Assembly: GCA_944391445.1 (NCBI GenBank)
Contig: CALXTL010000019.1
Coordinates: forward strand, 1 to 38,141
Reading direction: 5' to 3'
Origin: an uncultured Alphaproteobacteria bacterium
GTDB lineage: Bacteria; Pseudomonadota; Alphaproteobacteria; RF32; CAG-239
Length of the DNA: 38,141 nt
Both the position numbers and the translations under genes were made by a program. The notes beneath the pieces are model-generated. The model had not been told where the DNA came from and did no database searches. It saw nothing but the letters and a program-made list of their open reading frames with translations. Numbering within the stretch: position 1 is the stretch's first letter; every line of letters starts with the position of its first letter. Below, piece by piece: positions 7,981 to 14,365 of the stretch.

Positions 7981-7995
7981 TTAAACTAAAATTAA
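7981..7995. promoter_or_regulatory. dnaA: CtrA-like box (TTAA-N7-TTAA) before dnaA
   Basis: TTAA at 7981-7984 and TTAA at 7992-7995 with exactly seven bases between, the spacing of the alphaproteobacterial CtrA response-regulator site. A third TTAA lies at 8004-8007 (eight-base gap). The box is about 15 bases upstream of the dnaA start codon, a position suited to repression. TTAA is common in A+T-rich DNA, so chance is possible. Confidence 0.4.
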
Positions 7996-8086
7996 ACCCG
8001 AGATTAACCTTGCGCACTCCGTTTCGGTTTTTTGAAGATGCATCTTCCGGCCGCCAAGCCTCGCTACAATCTTCTGCCGACCCCTT

Positions 8087-8109
8087 TGTTCCGTCGTCAG
8101 AGCGGAACA
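8087..8109. repeat. Inverted repeat upstream of dnaA
   Basis: TGTTCCG (8087-8093) and CGGAACA (8103-8109), perfect, with a nine-base loop. Followed by a CCCCGGGG palindrome around 8113-8120. Confidence 0.55.
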
Positions 8110-8235
8110 TTCCCCCGGGGCGGACCGCGTAGTCGTTAACAAACTAATATTTTTCAGTCTTTTGCCAAAAACGAGCGCTCATTACTTTTATATATTTTTT
8201 TCGCGGCACGGCCTTTCAGGAATAAACATCTTCCG

Positions 8236-8249
8236 CAGAGTAAGCTCTG
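8236..8249. repeat. Short hairpin CAGAG-taag-CTCTG
   Basis: CAGAG (8236-8240) and CTCTG (8245-8249) around a four-base loop. One of a series of hairpins in the dnaA upstream region. Confidence 0.4.
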
Positions 8250-8281
8250 TTCTGCCTGAGACATTATCTTTTTTTGTCAGA

Positions 8282-8302
8282 GGAGAAAATGTCATTTTCT
8301 CC
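8282..8302. repeat. Perfect 9-bp inverted repeat with 3-base centre
   Basis: GGAGAAAAT (8282-8290) and ATTTTCTCC (8294-8302) around GTC, a shape equally suited to an operator for a dimeric regulator or an RNA hairpin. GCCTG (8307-8311) and CAGGC (8320-8324) form another hairpin right beside it. Confidence 0.6.
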
Positions 8303-8390
8303 CGAAGCCTGTTTTATTTCAGGCAAAGACATCTGGCTCATCATTCAGCGGATTAAAGACCGCAGCCTCGAACAAGATATTCTTTCTTGA

Positions 8391-8428
8391 TTTTTGAGAA
8401 GCACTCATTCTTTACAAATTCTCAAAAA
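8391..8428. repeat. Perfect 10-bp inverted repeat with 18-base loop
   Basis: TTTTTGAGAA (8391-8400) and TTCTCAAAAA (8419-8428). It lies directly beside the GANTC cluster. Not followed by a U run that would make it a terminator. Confidence 0.6.
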
Positions 8429-8430
8429 GT

Positions 8431-8544
8431 GATTCGGATGTTATCGGCTATTGAATCCAAAAACAACCTAAAAACGACAGAACATTAGCAGAACATCGCA
8501 ATTAAATTTCTTGACAAAGATTCGTTGCAGAGTCGCCGGGATTC
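8431..8544. other. Cluster of five GANTC sites
   Basis: GATTC 8431-8435, GAATC 8453-8457, GATTC 8519-8523, GAGTC 8530-8534, GATTC 8540-8544. GANTC is the CcrM methylation site in alphaproteobacteria. Chance predicts roughly one per 256 bases, so five in 114 bases is dense. Three more lie in and beyond rpsT (8734, 8868, 9008). Confidence 0.6.
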
Positions 8545-8560
8545 TTTGCTTTTTTGCATA

Positions 8561-8612
8561 AAAAAACACAAACCAAAATACCCGGACAAGACCGGAATAA
8601 TGGTTTGTGTTT
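8561..8612 (-). terminator. Intrinsic terminator of rpsT
   Basis: TGGTTTGTGTTT (8601-8612) pairs perfectly with AAACACAAACCA (8564-8575), with an inner CCGG/CCGG pairing (8592-8595 with 8582-8585). On the minus strand it is followed by a U tract (six A at 8561-8566 on the plus strand). It lies about 25 bases after the rpsT stop. Confidence 0.85.
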
Positions 8613-8636
8613 CAACAAAATTCTGCCTGTGGGAGA

Positions 8637-8900
8637 TTATGCCAAAGCTTTGATTTTTTTTGACAGGCGGGAAATTGTGCGTGAAGCAGTATTCAGCTTG
8701 AAAACGCCTTTATTGACAGCTTTCATCATTTCGGATTCTGCCGTTTTAAAAGCGGCCGCTGCTTTTTCCTTGTTTCCGCCCAAAATCTCAGCTTCAACCT
8801 TTTTGACAAAAGTGCGGACGCGACTTCTGCGGGCACCGTTAATCACGGCTCTTTTATTGTTTCTGACGATTCTATTTTTTGCCGACTTATGATTGGCCAT
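8637..8900 (-). CDS. rpsT: 30S ribosomal protein S20
   Basis: 87-aa basic protein that binds 16S rRNA. MANHKSAKNRIVRNNKR at the start and the Lys/Arg-rich helical character throughout are typical of S20, as is the position next to dnaA in alphaproteobacteria. The start is the ATG at 8900. It has its own strong promoter and its own terminator, so it is a single-gene unit transcribed toward dnaA but insulated from it. Confidence 0.96.
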   Translation of the reverse strand: MANHKSAKNRIVRNNKRAVINGARRSRVRTFVKKVEAEILGGNKEKAAAAFKTAESEMMKAVNKGVFKLNTASRTISRLSKKIKALA

Positions 8901-8955
8901 TTTTTTGTTCCATTTCCTTCAAATAAAGTTAAACACAAATTTTTAAATGTAATGC

Positions 8956-8985
8956 TTTATAAACGCTAAGCGCGCCGGAAGTCAA
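8956..8985 (-). promoter_or_regulatory. rpsT: Promoter for rpsT
   Basis: Minus strand TTGACT (8985-8980), 18-base spacer, TATAAA (8961-8956). The predicted start near 8949 gives a leader of about 48 bases, long enough for autoregulatory structure as known for S20 in E. coli, though I see no specific motif. Confidence 0.65.
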
Positions 8986-9017
8986 CAATAATTTTGGTCT
9001 TGACCCGGATTCTAAGG

Positions 9018-9773
9018 TCATTTTTGTTCAAATTGCGCCAGAATTTGCTGAAATTCGGGAGTATTGAGACTGAGTCGGCAGCTTTTTGCTTCCAGCTCAT
9101 ACCCGTTGCTGAGGTTCATATTTTCAACCTGGGCGATTGTTTCTTTAGCCTGAATGACAGCCTGATACGGCAACGAGGAGATTCGCATTGCCGTTTTTAA
9201 GGCCTCGTTTTCAAGGTCGCTAAGGTTCACAACTCTGCTGATTAGACCGCAGGCGGCCGCTTCTTCTGCGCTGATGGCCTTCCCTGTCAAGACGGCTTCC
9301 ATGGTTTTGGCACGGCCGATGGCATGCACCAGTCGGCTGCAGCCGCCAAAGGACGGGATAAAACCGATACTGACTTCAGGATAGCCGAACTGAGCGGATT
9401 CGGAAGCCAAAATAATATCGCAGGCCAGTGCCAGATCACAGCCGATTCCCAAAGCATAGCCGGAAACGGCGGCAATCAGAGGTTTGGCACAATGTGCAAT
9501 TTTGCCGAATTCATCTTTCCAGGCTTTCAGCGCAAAACTTTGCTGGGCAACTTCGGCGCTGAGTTCCGCAATATCGATTCCCGAAGCAAAAACATCCGGC
9601 AACCCTTTGATGATGATGCAGCGTATGGAATCATCATATTCCCAGGTTTGCACCTGATATGAAATATCGTTAAGCATTTCAAGATTGACGGCATTCGCCT
9701 TATCGGGGCGGTTCAGTGTGATAAGTCCGATATTGCCGTTTGTTTCGGTAAGAATATTTGTTTCTTCTTCCAT
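9018..9773 (-). CDS. Enoyl-CoA hydratase/isomerase family protein (crotonase)
   Basis: 251-aa cytoplasmic crotonase-fold protein acting on a CoA thioester. The oxyanion-hole segment FASGIDIAEL near residues 62-71 and G-Y-A-L-G-I-G-C near 105-112 are present. Of the two catalytic glutamates of classical enoyl-CoA hydratase, the second is kept (Glu133 in Y-P-E-V) but the first is replaced by Asp113 in G-C-D-L-A, so hydratase activity cannot be assumed; isomerase or another crotonase reaction is possible. The start is the ATG at 9773, 12 bases after the preceding stop. It is the last gene of the mutM transcript. No other beta-oxidation gene is nearby. Confidence 0.85.
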   Translation of the reverse strand: MEEETNILTETNGNIGLITLNRPDKANAVNLEMLNDISYQVQTWEYDDSIRCIIIKGLPDVFASGIDIAELSAEVAQQSFALKAWKDEFGKIAHCAKPLIAAVSGYALGIGCDLALACDIILASESAQFGYPEVSIGFIPSFGGCSRLVHAIGRAKTMEAVLTGKAISAEEAAACGLISRVVNLSDLENEALKTAMRISSLPYQAVIQAKETIAQVENMNLSNGYELEAKSCRLSLNTPEFQQILAQFEQK

Positions 9774-9785
9774 GCTGGGTTCCTG

Positions 9786-10142
9786 CTACATTTTACTTTT
9801 AACGGTCACGCGCACGGTCAGCGGGCTGGTCGATTCGCAAGAAATGTCCATCACTTCGCCTTCGCGTTCAAAAACGAGGGTTGTACCTCGTTTCCCCTGA
9901 TAAGTCCAACCAAACTCAGGCAGGTTTTTGCCATAAAATTCTTCAACCTGCTTAAAATTAAGCGTATCGCTGGTCAGCACGGTATCGACAAAGCGGCTTT
10001 CTTCATTACCGAAAGAGACATTATCGCTGCTGCGCTGTTCCATGCCTTCCTGCAGAGGAACATCCTCAAGACCTTCGATAAAAGCGGCTTGGCTCTCAAA
10101 GCAAAACAGACAGGCCGCCAAGATAAAAATCAGTTGCTTCAT
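9786..10142 (-). CDS. Small exported protein of an alphaproteobacterial family
   Basis: 118 aa with a clear signal peptide: K2, a hydrophobic core (residues 3-13) and a likely cleavage after S-Q-A near residue 19. An LAAC at 8-11 resembles a lipobox but is too close to the N-terminus to be convincing. The mature part begins FIEGLEDVPL and contains V-E-E-F-Y-G-K-N-L-P-E-F-G-W followed by a charged F-E-R-E-G-E. I recall this pattern from uncharacterised proteins beside mutM and crotonase genes in other alphaproteobacteria. Its function is unknown; periplasmic location is inferred. The ATG at 10142 lies 11 bases after the mutM stop. Confidence 0.8.
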   Translation of the reverse strand: MKQLIFILAACLFCFESQAAFIEGLEDVPLQEGMEQRSSDNVSFGNEESRFVDTVLTSDTLNFKQVEEFYGKNLPEFGWTYQGKRGTTLVFEREGEVMDISCESTSPLTVRVTVKSKM

Positions 10143-10153
10143 GATCGCATGTC

Positions 10154-10993
10154 CTATTTTTGTTTTTGCGGACAGTAAAAACTGGACCGCCCGGCAATAA
10201 TCGTTTTTTTGATACCGCCGGTCTTCAGCACGTCACAAGTGCACTGAGGACATTTTTGCCCAGTTTTGTTATAAACACAATGTAAATTTTGAAAATACCC
10301 CAGACTTCCGTCCGGTTTTTTGTAATCCCGCAGGCTGGACCCTCCGGCGTCAATGGCTTTTTGCAATGTTTCGCGGACGGCAGCAACCAGTTTTTTGCAT
10401 TCTGGTCTGGAGATATTTTCAGCCGGCCGCAGCGGTGAGATACCGGCGCGAAACAAAGCTTCTGAAGCATATATATTTCCGATTCCCGTCACGATTCTCT
10501 GGTCCAGTAATGCCGCTTTAACCGGAATTTTCTTTTGTTGAAATTTGCTGAAAAGGTAAGCGTCGTCAAAAGTGTTGTCAAAGGGCTCAGGGCCCATATT
10601 GTCAAAAGGAGACAGACGGTCGAGACAATCGGTTTCGGCATAGGTAAAAAAGCCAAACCGCCGCGCGTCGTTATAAATCATCCAGCCGGCAGAAGTACGC
10701 ACTAGAATATGGTCATGTTTGTCCGGCGGCTCAGGCGCTTGGTCACAAATCAAAACTTTGCCGCTCATGCCCATATGCCAGATGATGCTCAGAGCATTGC
10801 TAAGATCAATCAGGATATATTTGGCGCGCCGCCGGTAACCGCGGATAAACGCGCCGCACAGACGTTGTTTGATATCTCCGGGCACAAACCGGCGCAGATG
10901 TCCGTTGCGAACGATGATATCTTCAATTTTGGCTTTGCCGATATAGCGCTCCAGAGCGTTTTTGATTGTTTCGACTTCGGGCATTTCCGGCAT
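10154..10993 (-). CDS. mutM: Formamidopyrimidine-DNA glycosylase (Fpg/MutM)
   Basis: 279-aa bifunctional glycosylase/AP lyase that removes 8-oxoguanine. After Met removal the N-terminus is P-E-M-P-E-V-E-T, giving the catalytic Pro and Glu. The H2TH region G-I-G-N-I-Y-A-S-E-A-L and the beta-hairpin arginine in A-G-R-S-S-F-Y are kept. The C-terminal zinc finger is unusual: Cys248, Cys251 and Cys274 are present, but the expected fourth cysteine is Lys277 (C-P-Q-K-Q-K). Cys253 is a possible substitute ligand. The start is the ATG at 10993 with a strong GGGAGG six bases upstream. First gene of the mutM - exported protein - crotonase unit. Confidence 0.93.
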   Translation of the reverse strand: MPEMPEVETIKNALERYIGKAKIEDIIVRNGHLRRFVPGDIKQRLCGAFIRGYRRRAKYILIDLSNALSIIWHMGMSGKVLICDQAPEPPDKHDHILVRTSAGWMIYNDARRFGFFTYAETDCLDRLSPFDNMGPEPFDNTFDDAYLFSKFQQKKIPVKAALLDQRIVTGIGNIYASEALFRAGISPLRPAENISRPECKKLVAAVRETLQKAIDAGGSSLRDYKKPDGSLGYFQNLHCVYNKTGQKCPQCTCDVLKTGGIKKTIIAGRSSFYCPQKQK

Positions 10994-11014
10994 GTTTTTC
11001 CTCCCTTGTTTCTG

Positions 11015-11043
11015 ATGATAAAAGATTTTTCCGCCGGAAGCAA
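11015..11043 (-). promoter_or_regulatory. mutM: Candidate promoter for mutM operon
   Basis: Minus strand TTGCTT (11043-11038), 17-base spacer, TATCAT (11020-11015). The predicted start near 11008 leaves a short leader of about 15 bases containing the GGGAGG ribosome binding site. Confidence 0.4.
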
Positions 11044-11045
11044 TA

Positions 11046-11074
11046 TTGTCGGTTCTGCAGGTTCATATTTTAAT
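11046..11074 (+). promoter_or_regulatory. Candidate promoter for J-domain protein gene
   Basis: TTGTCG (11046-11051), 17-base spacer, TTTAAT (11069-11074). It lies back to back with the mutM promoter. The predicted leader is about 47 bases. Confidence 0.4.
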
Positions 11075-11103
11075 TGCTCCGCGTTTGCAAATAGGATATA
11101 TTA

Positions 11104-11119
11104 TTCCGGATAACCGGAA
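11104..11119. repeat. Inverted repeat TTCCGG-N4-CCGGAA in leader
   Basis: TTCCGG (11104-11109) and CCGGAA (11114-11119), eight bases before the ATG at 11128. It could be an operator or a small hairpin next to the ribosome binding site. Confidence 0.4.
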
Positions 11120-11127
11120 CAACAGAG

Positions 11128-11673
11128 ATGAAACAGACCAAACGCCGCCGCAGCAAATATTATGCGCCGCAAAATGAAAACACCTATCATCAGTGTGATC
11201 ACGAAGGCTGCACGGAACCCGGAGAATACCGGGCTCCCAAAGACAGAAGCCTCCGGGAATATTACTGGTTTTGCTTAAAACACGTTCAGGAATATAATGC
11301 GCGGTGGAATTACTATGACGGAATGGAAGATTCGGCTGAAAACGAGGCTGAAAAAATTTTTCGTCGTTTTCGCTTTAGTTCAAAAATCAAATATAACTTC
11401 GGATTTGATTTTGACGGCAATTTCGATTTTATGGCCGAGGAAGGGCCGCGTCTTTCGCCTCTGACCGAAATAAGATTTACGCCGCAAGAACGTCAATGCC
11501 TCAGGATTCTGGAAATTGATGTTGAAGATTTGAACATTGCTTTGCTTAAGAAGCAGTATAAAAAAATGGCCAAAAAATACCATCCGGACCTCAATCAGAA
11601 CAATAAAGAGGCGGAAGAAAAATTCAAACTTCTCAGCACCGCTTATAAAAGTATTCTCAACAAAATAGCTTAA
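11128..11673 (+). CDS. J-domain protein with N-terminal Cys/His region
   Basis: 181 aa. The C-terminal J domain (about residues 118-180) has the Hsp70-activating H-P-D at 152-154 inside K-K-Y-H-P-D-L-N. The N-terminal half carries C23, C28, C49 and H51 within C-D-H-E-G-C-T-E-P-G-E-Y-R and W-F-C-L-K-H, a possible metal site; this arrangement is a widespread but uncharacterised alphaproteobacterial family as far as I recall. It has no G/F region and no DnaJ zinc domain, so it is not DnaJ itself and probably delivers a particular client to DnaK. The ATG at 11128 is the only sensible start. Its 3' end overlaps that of the next, convergent gene by four bases. Confidence 0.87.
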   Translation: MKQTKRRRSKYYAPQNENTYHQCDHEGCTEPGEYRAPKDRSLREYYWFCLKHVQEYNARWNYYDGMEDSAENEAEKIFRRFRFSSKIKYNFGFDFDGNFDFMAEEGPRLSPLTEIRFTPQERQCLRILEIDVEDLNIALLKKQYKKMAKKYHPDLNQNNKEAEEKFKLLSTAYKSILNKIA

Positions 11674-12497
11674 CCGCGCTCATTTTCTATTTTACGGATA
11701 ATGTCCCGATTCTTCTGGGATAAATGCGGATTCTTCTCTTTAATGACCTTGGCGTTTGTTTTTTTGGTTTTCCGCCCCGATTTTTTCAGGATGATTTCCG
11801 CCACTTTGTTGTCGTCGGCACTGCGTTCGCCGGCATGGATGATATCGTCGATTTTGAGGCCCTCAATGGCTTTGAGATCGCCTTCCTTGTTTTGCATGGC
11901 AATACGCTTGATTCGTTTAATGCCACGCAGCAAATTAACCGTTTCTGCTTTTGAGAGCTGTCGGGTGCTGATCTTGGCTTTGCTCATCACGTCGTCTTTG
12001 AGAACCTTTTCAAAGTCACGGTTGTTGAGGGTGGCATCCAGCATATTTTTGTTAACGATTTTTTTGTCGATGTTGCCAAAGCCGAATTCTTTAGACAATT
12101 TATTGGCTATTCGGACAGCTTCCATTTTACCGGCGGCTTGCTGCATGTTTTGATTTTTCAGCGTATTTTCCTGAATACCGAGTTGCCGGCGTTCATCTTC
12201 ATACAGCGCATTAACCAATGAGGAGGTAATATCATTGGGTAAAAAGGTATAAAAGTCTTCTTCGTCCTCTTCCTCGTCGTCATAAACGTCTTTTATTTTG
12301 TTTCGAAGCTTTTTCAAGCCCTGAGGCAGTTCATGGGGTAAGGGTTTGGCGGCGTTAGTGACGGAAAGCGGCTTTTTGGCTTTGGCTTCTTCTTCCATAA
12401 GCTTTTCTTTGTCGATTCGGCGCGACATTTTTTCTGCGGTGCCGAACCCTTTGTCTTTTTTCCATTCAATATTCGGATTTGACGTTTCGTCTGCCAT
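11670..12497 (-). CDS. 275-aa charged protein of unknown function
   Basis: I do not recognise it. The protein is highly charged and predicted soluble: a Lys/Glu-rich N-terminus, an acidic run (Y-D-D-E-E-E-D-E-E-D near residues 71-80), a helical middle part and a basic C-terminus (K-K-S-G-R-K-T-K-K). It might bind nucleic acid or a protein partner, but that is a guess from composition only. I start it at the ATG at 12497 because GGAG lies six bases upstream; a TTG at 12509 would overlap that site. It follows the PAS protein gene by 84 bases on the same strand, where TTGACA at 12577-12572 could be part of its own promoter. Confidence 0.78.
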   Translation of the reverse strand: MADETSNPNIEWKKDKGFGTAEKMSRRIDKEKLMEEEAKAKKPLSVTNAAKPLPHELPQGLKKLRNKIKDVYDDEEEDEEDFYTFLPNDITSSLVNALYEDERRQLGIQENTLKNQNMQQAAGKMEAVRIANKLSKEFGFGNIDKKIVNKNMLDATLNNRDFEKVLKDDVMSKAKISTRQLSKAETVNLLRGIKRIKRIAMQNKEGDLKAIEGLKIDDIIHAGERSADDNKVAEIILKKSGRKTKKTNAKVIKEKNPHLSQKNRDIIRKIENERG

Positions 12498-12581
12498 TCT
12501 TTGCTCCAAAATACTTTTGCCGCCGCAATAATCGGTCTTCTTTCTGTTAATAGTGTCTCATAAAAACATTTTTTTGTCAAA

Positions 12582-14273
12582 TTATTCCAAAATTGGCTGC
12601 CGGCGGTAGCTGATGATAAATGAGCCGTCCGACAGATTTTTTGCAGAAACTTCAAGGGTGCCGTCGTTGATTCTGCTTAGAATAAAGGTTTTGGCCGTCA
12701 TAGAGAGCAAATGTTCGGCAATATCTTTTTTCATCTTTTCCCAATCGCCGTCAATGGCCAAAAATTCTTTTTGAGAATCCAACAATTCGTCCAAAGTTGG
12801 TTCATTGTCCAAGAAAACGCGCGTGCCTTTCCACAATTTAAGATAAGCCTCATTGTAAAAAGTTAAACGTCCGTCGGTACCAAAAATCAGAACGGCGTCA
12901 AAAATATTTTCCAAAATCTCTTGCTGAACGGAAAGCAGGGCATTGTAAGCGCTGGTTGCCGCCAATTTATCGGATATGTCCTCATAGGCAAAAATAAGTC
13001 CGCCCATCGGATAAGGGGCGCGCAGCCGGCTCAGGGTTATACCGTTAGGTAGATGCAACATGTCTTTTTGCGGCCGGATAATTTGCGAAAAAGCTTTTTG
13101 TTCTTCAGCCTTAAACATCAGATAATCGGGGACTTCGGGCAAGAGTCTGTTCTCGCGGATAAGGTCAAGAAAGGCCGAATAAGTCGGCGTGTCATCAAGC
13201 CATTTGGTTTCAAGTTTCCACAAATCGGCAAAAGAAGAGTTATAAAATGAAAGATGGCAGTGTTGGTCAAACACGGCAAAAGCGGTGCCGAGCGTGCGCA
13301 GAATTTCAAGCTGAGCGTTTTGGTGAAGTTTCAAATTGCGTTTAAGTTCCTCAAGCTCATTAATGTCAATCAGGCATCCGGCCGTGAAAAGGCTTTCTAA
13401 ATTTTCCTCGGCATGAAAAGGTGTTTCAAATGCCTGCATCACCAGCCGGTCACCATTTTTGACCACACTGACCGTGCTTTTTTGAGGTTTATTGGTGTCT
13501 TGGGCTTTTTGTGCCAAATTTCTGGAAACGCTGTCGCCGCTGGCGGTGGTGATTTCTGCTTCGTCATTAAGATTTTCCGATTTGCCTTTGTTCAAAAAGT
13601 CATTGAATTTTTTGTTATGTACAACAATTTTTTGCCGATTATCGCGCAGCCAGATCGGAAACGGCAGGTTATCAATCAAATCATGCAATTGCAGCAATTC
13701 TTTGGAAATTTCTTTGCGGGAATTTTCCAGTTCAACGATTTTATTTGTTTCAAAGCTGACATCCCGAAACCAGATCATGTCGCAGTAAATATCACCATCG
13801 GCGCCGTTAATCCGCGAGCCGACCAGACGGATGCGGCGATTTGAGCTTTTCAAAGCAAACTCATCGTCAAAAGCGATGCCCTCTTCACGCAGAAAATCAA
13901 CATATTTTTGAATACGTTTGACATCATCTTTGTAAAAATTTTTCAAAATATCGGCAAAACTGGACAACGTACCGTTTGGCAGATTCAGCAGCACGGCCAA
14001 TCGTCGGGAGCAGCGTTCGGTCACGTGCTGGCGCGGATCATTTACTTTTTGATCAGGATAAATAAAAGCAAAATAACCGTCGCGAGAGGCATAAAGCGTT
14101 TCTGCATAGCGTTCACGGTCACGGTTGAGAAAATAGTTTTTTTGCCGCAGTCGCAAAATTTTAAAAAGGCTGGTAAACACCAAAACCAACAAAACCGTAC
14201 CGCCGGCAAAAATCAAATGCCAAAATTCCGGAGCGGCATAATAAATATCCAACAAAAGTGATTTGTCGATCAT
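12582..14273 (-). CDS. Membrane-anchored multi-PAS protein lacking a kinase domain
   Basis: 563 aa. One membrane segment (about residues 17-40) is followed by a cytoplasmic region with successive PAS domains: a first around 60-170, a second around 195-300 (L-P-F-P-I-W-L-R), a third around 325-430 (F-A-V-F-D-Q-H-C-H-L-S-F-Y-N) and a fourth around 450-560 (D-A-V-L-I-F-G-T-D-G-R-L-T-F-Y-N). This layout resembles alphaproteobacterial PAS histidine kinases found near the tsa genes, but the protein stops right after the last PAS domain. There is no H-box, no HATPase domain, and the 84 bases downstream cannot hold one. It is either a sensor acting through a partner or a decayed kinase. The start is the ATG at 14273, divergent from tsaB. 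Confidence 0.82.
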   Translation of the reverse strand: MIDKSLLLDIYYAAPEFWHLIFAGGTVLLVLVFTSLFKILRLRQKNYFLNRDRERYAETLYASRDGYFAFIYPDQKVNDPRQHVTERCSRRLAVLLNLPNGTLSSFADILKNFYKDDVKRIQKYVDFLREEGIAFDDEFALKSSNRRIRLVGSRINGADGDIYCDMIWFRDVSFETNKIVELENSRKEISKELLQLHDLIDNLPFPIWLRDNRQKIVVHNKKFNDFLNKGKSENLNDEAEITTASGDSVSRNLAQKAQDTNKPQKSTVSVVKNGDRLVMQAFETPFHAEENLESLFTAGCLIDINELEELKRNLKLHQNAQLEILRTLGTAFAVFDQHCHLSFYNSSFADLWKLETKWLDDTPTYSAFLDLIRENRLLPEVPDYLMFKAEEQKAFSQIIRPQKDMLHLPNGITLSRLRAPYPMGGLIFAYEDISDKLAATSAYNALLSVQQEILENIFDAVLIFGTDGRLTFYNEAYLKLWKGTRVFLDNEPTLDELLDSQKEFLAIDGDWEKMKKDIAEHLLSMTAKTFILSRINDGTLEVSAKNLSDGSFIISYRRQPILE

Positions 14274-14297
14274 TTGCGATTCTGATCCATAAAAATG

Positions 14298-14326
14298 TTG
14301 TGCTTAGCAAGATTTTATTATATAAC
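14298..14326 (+). promoter_or_regulatory. tsaB: Promoter for tsaB
   Basis: TTGTGC (14298-14303), 17-base spacer, TATAAC (14321-14326). The predicted start near 14333 gives a leader of about 33 bases. Confidence 0.5.
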
Positions 14327-14365
14327 CCTCATGAATTAAACCTATTTTTTGTACAAGTGGAAAAC

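Larger units (their letters stand above)
7967..8560. other. 594-base non-coding region upstream of dnaA, possible origin
   Basis: No open frame here looks like a gene. It holds a CtrA-like box, at least five inverted repeats, an A+T-rich stretch around 8340-8520 and a GANTC cluster. I searched both strands by eye for TTATNCACA-type DnaA boxes and found no good match. It may be the dnaA promoter and leader, a structured RNA, the replication origin, or a combination. Confidence 0.5.

Noticed and set aside
8162..8356. Open frame of 64 codons upstream of dnaA
   Set aside because: It crosses several inverted repeats, has no ribosome binding site and no protein-like composition.
8511..8516. TTGACA on the plus strand as a promoter
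   Set aside because: No -10 hexamer lies 16-18 bases downstream, and transcription would run at once into the rpsT terminator hairpin.
7967..8560. Definite replication origin
   Set aside because: I found no clear DnaA boxes and cannot compute skew. In several alphaproteobacteria the origin is not next to dnaA, so only a possibility is reported.
9786..10142. Lipoprotein call for the small exported protein
   Set aside because: The LAAC motif is only eight residues from the start, too short for a lipoprotein signal peptide; a standard signal peptidase site further on fits better.
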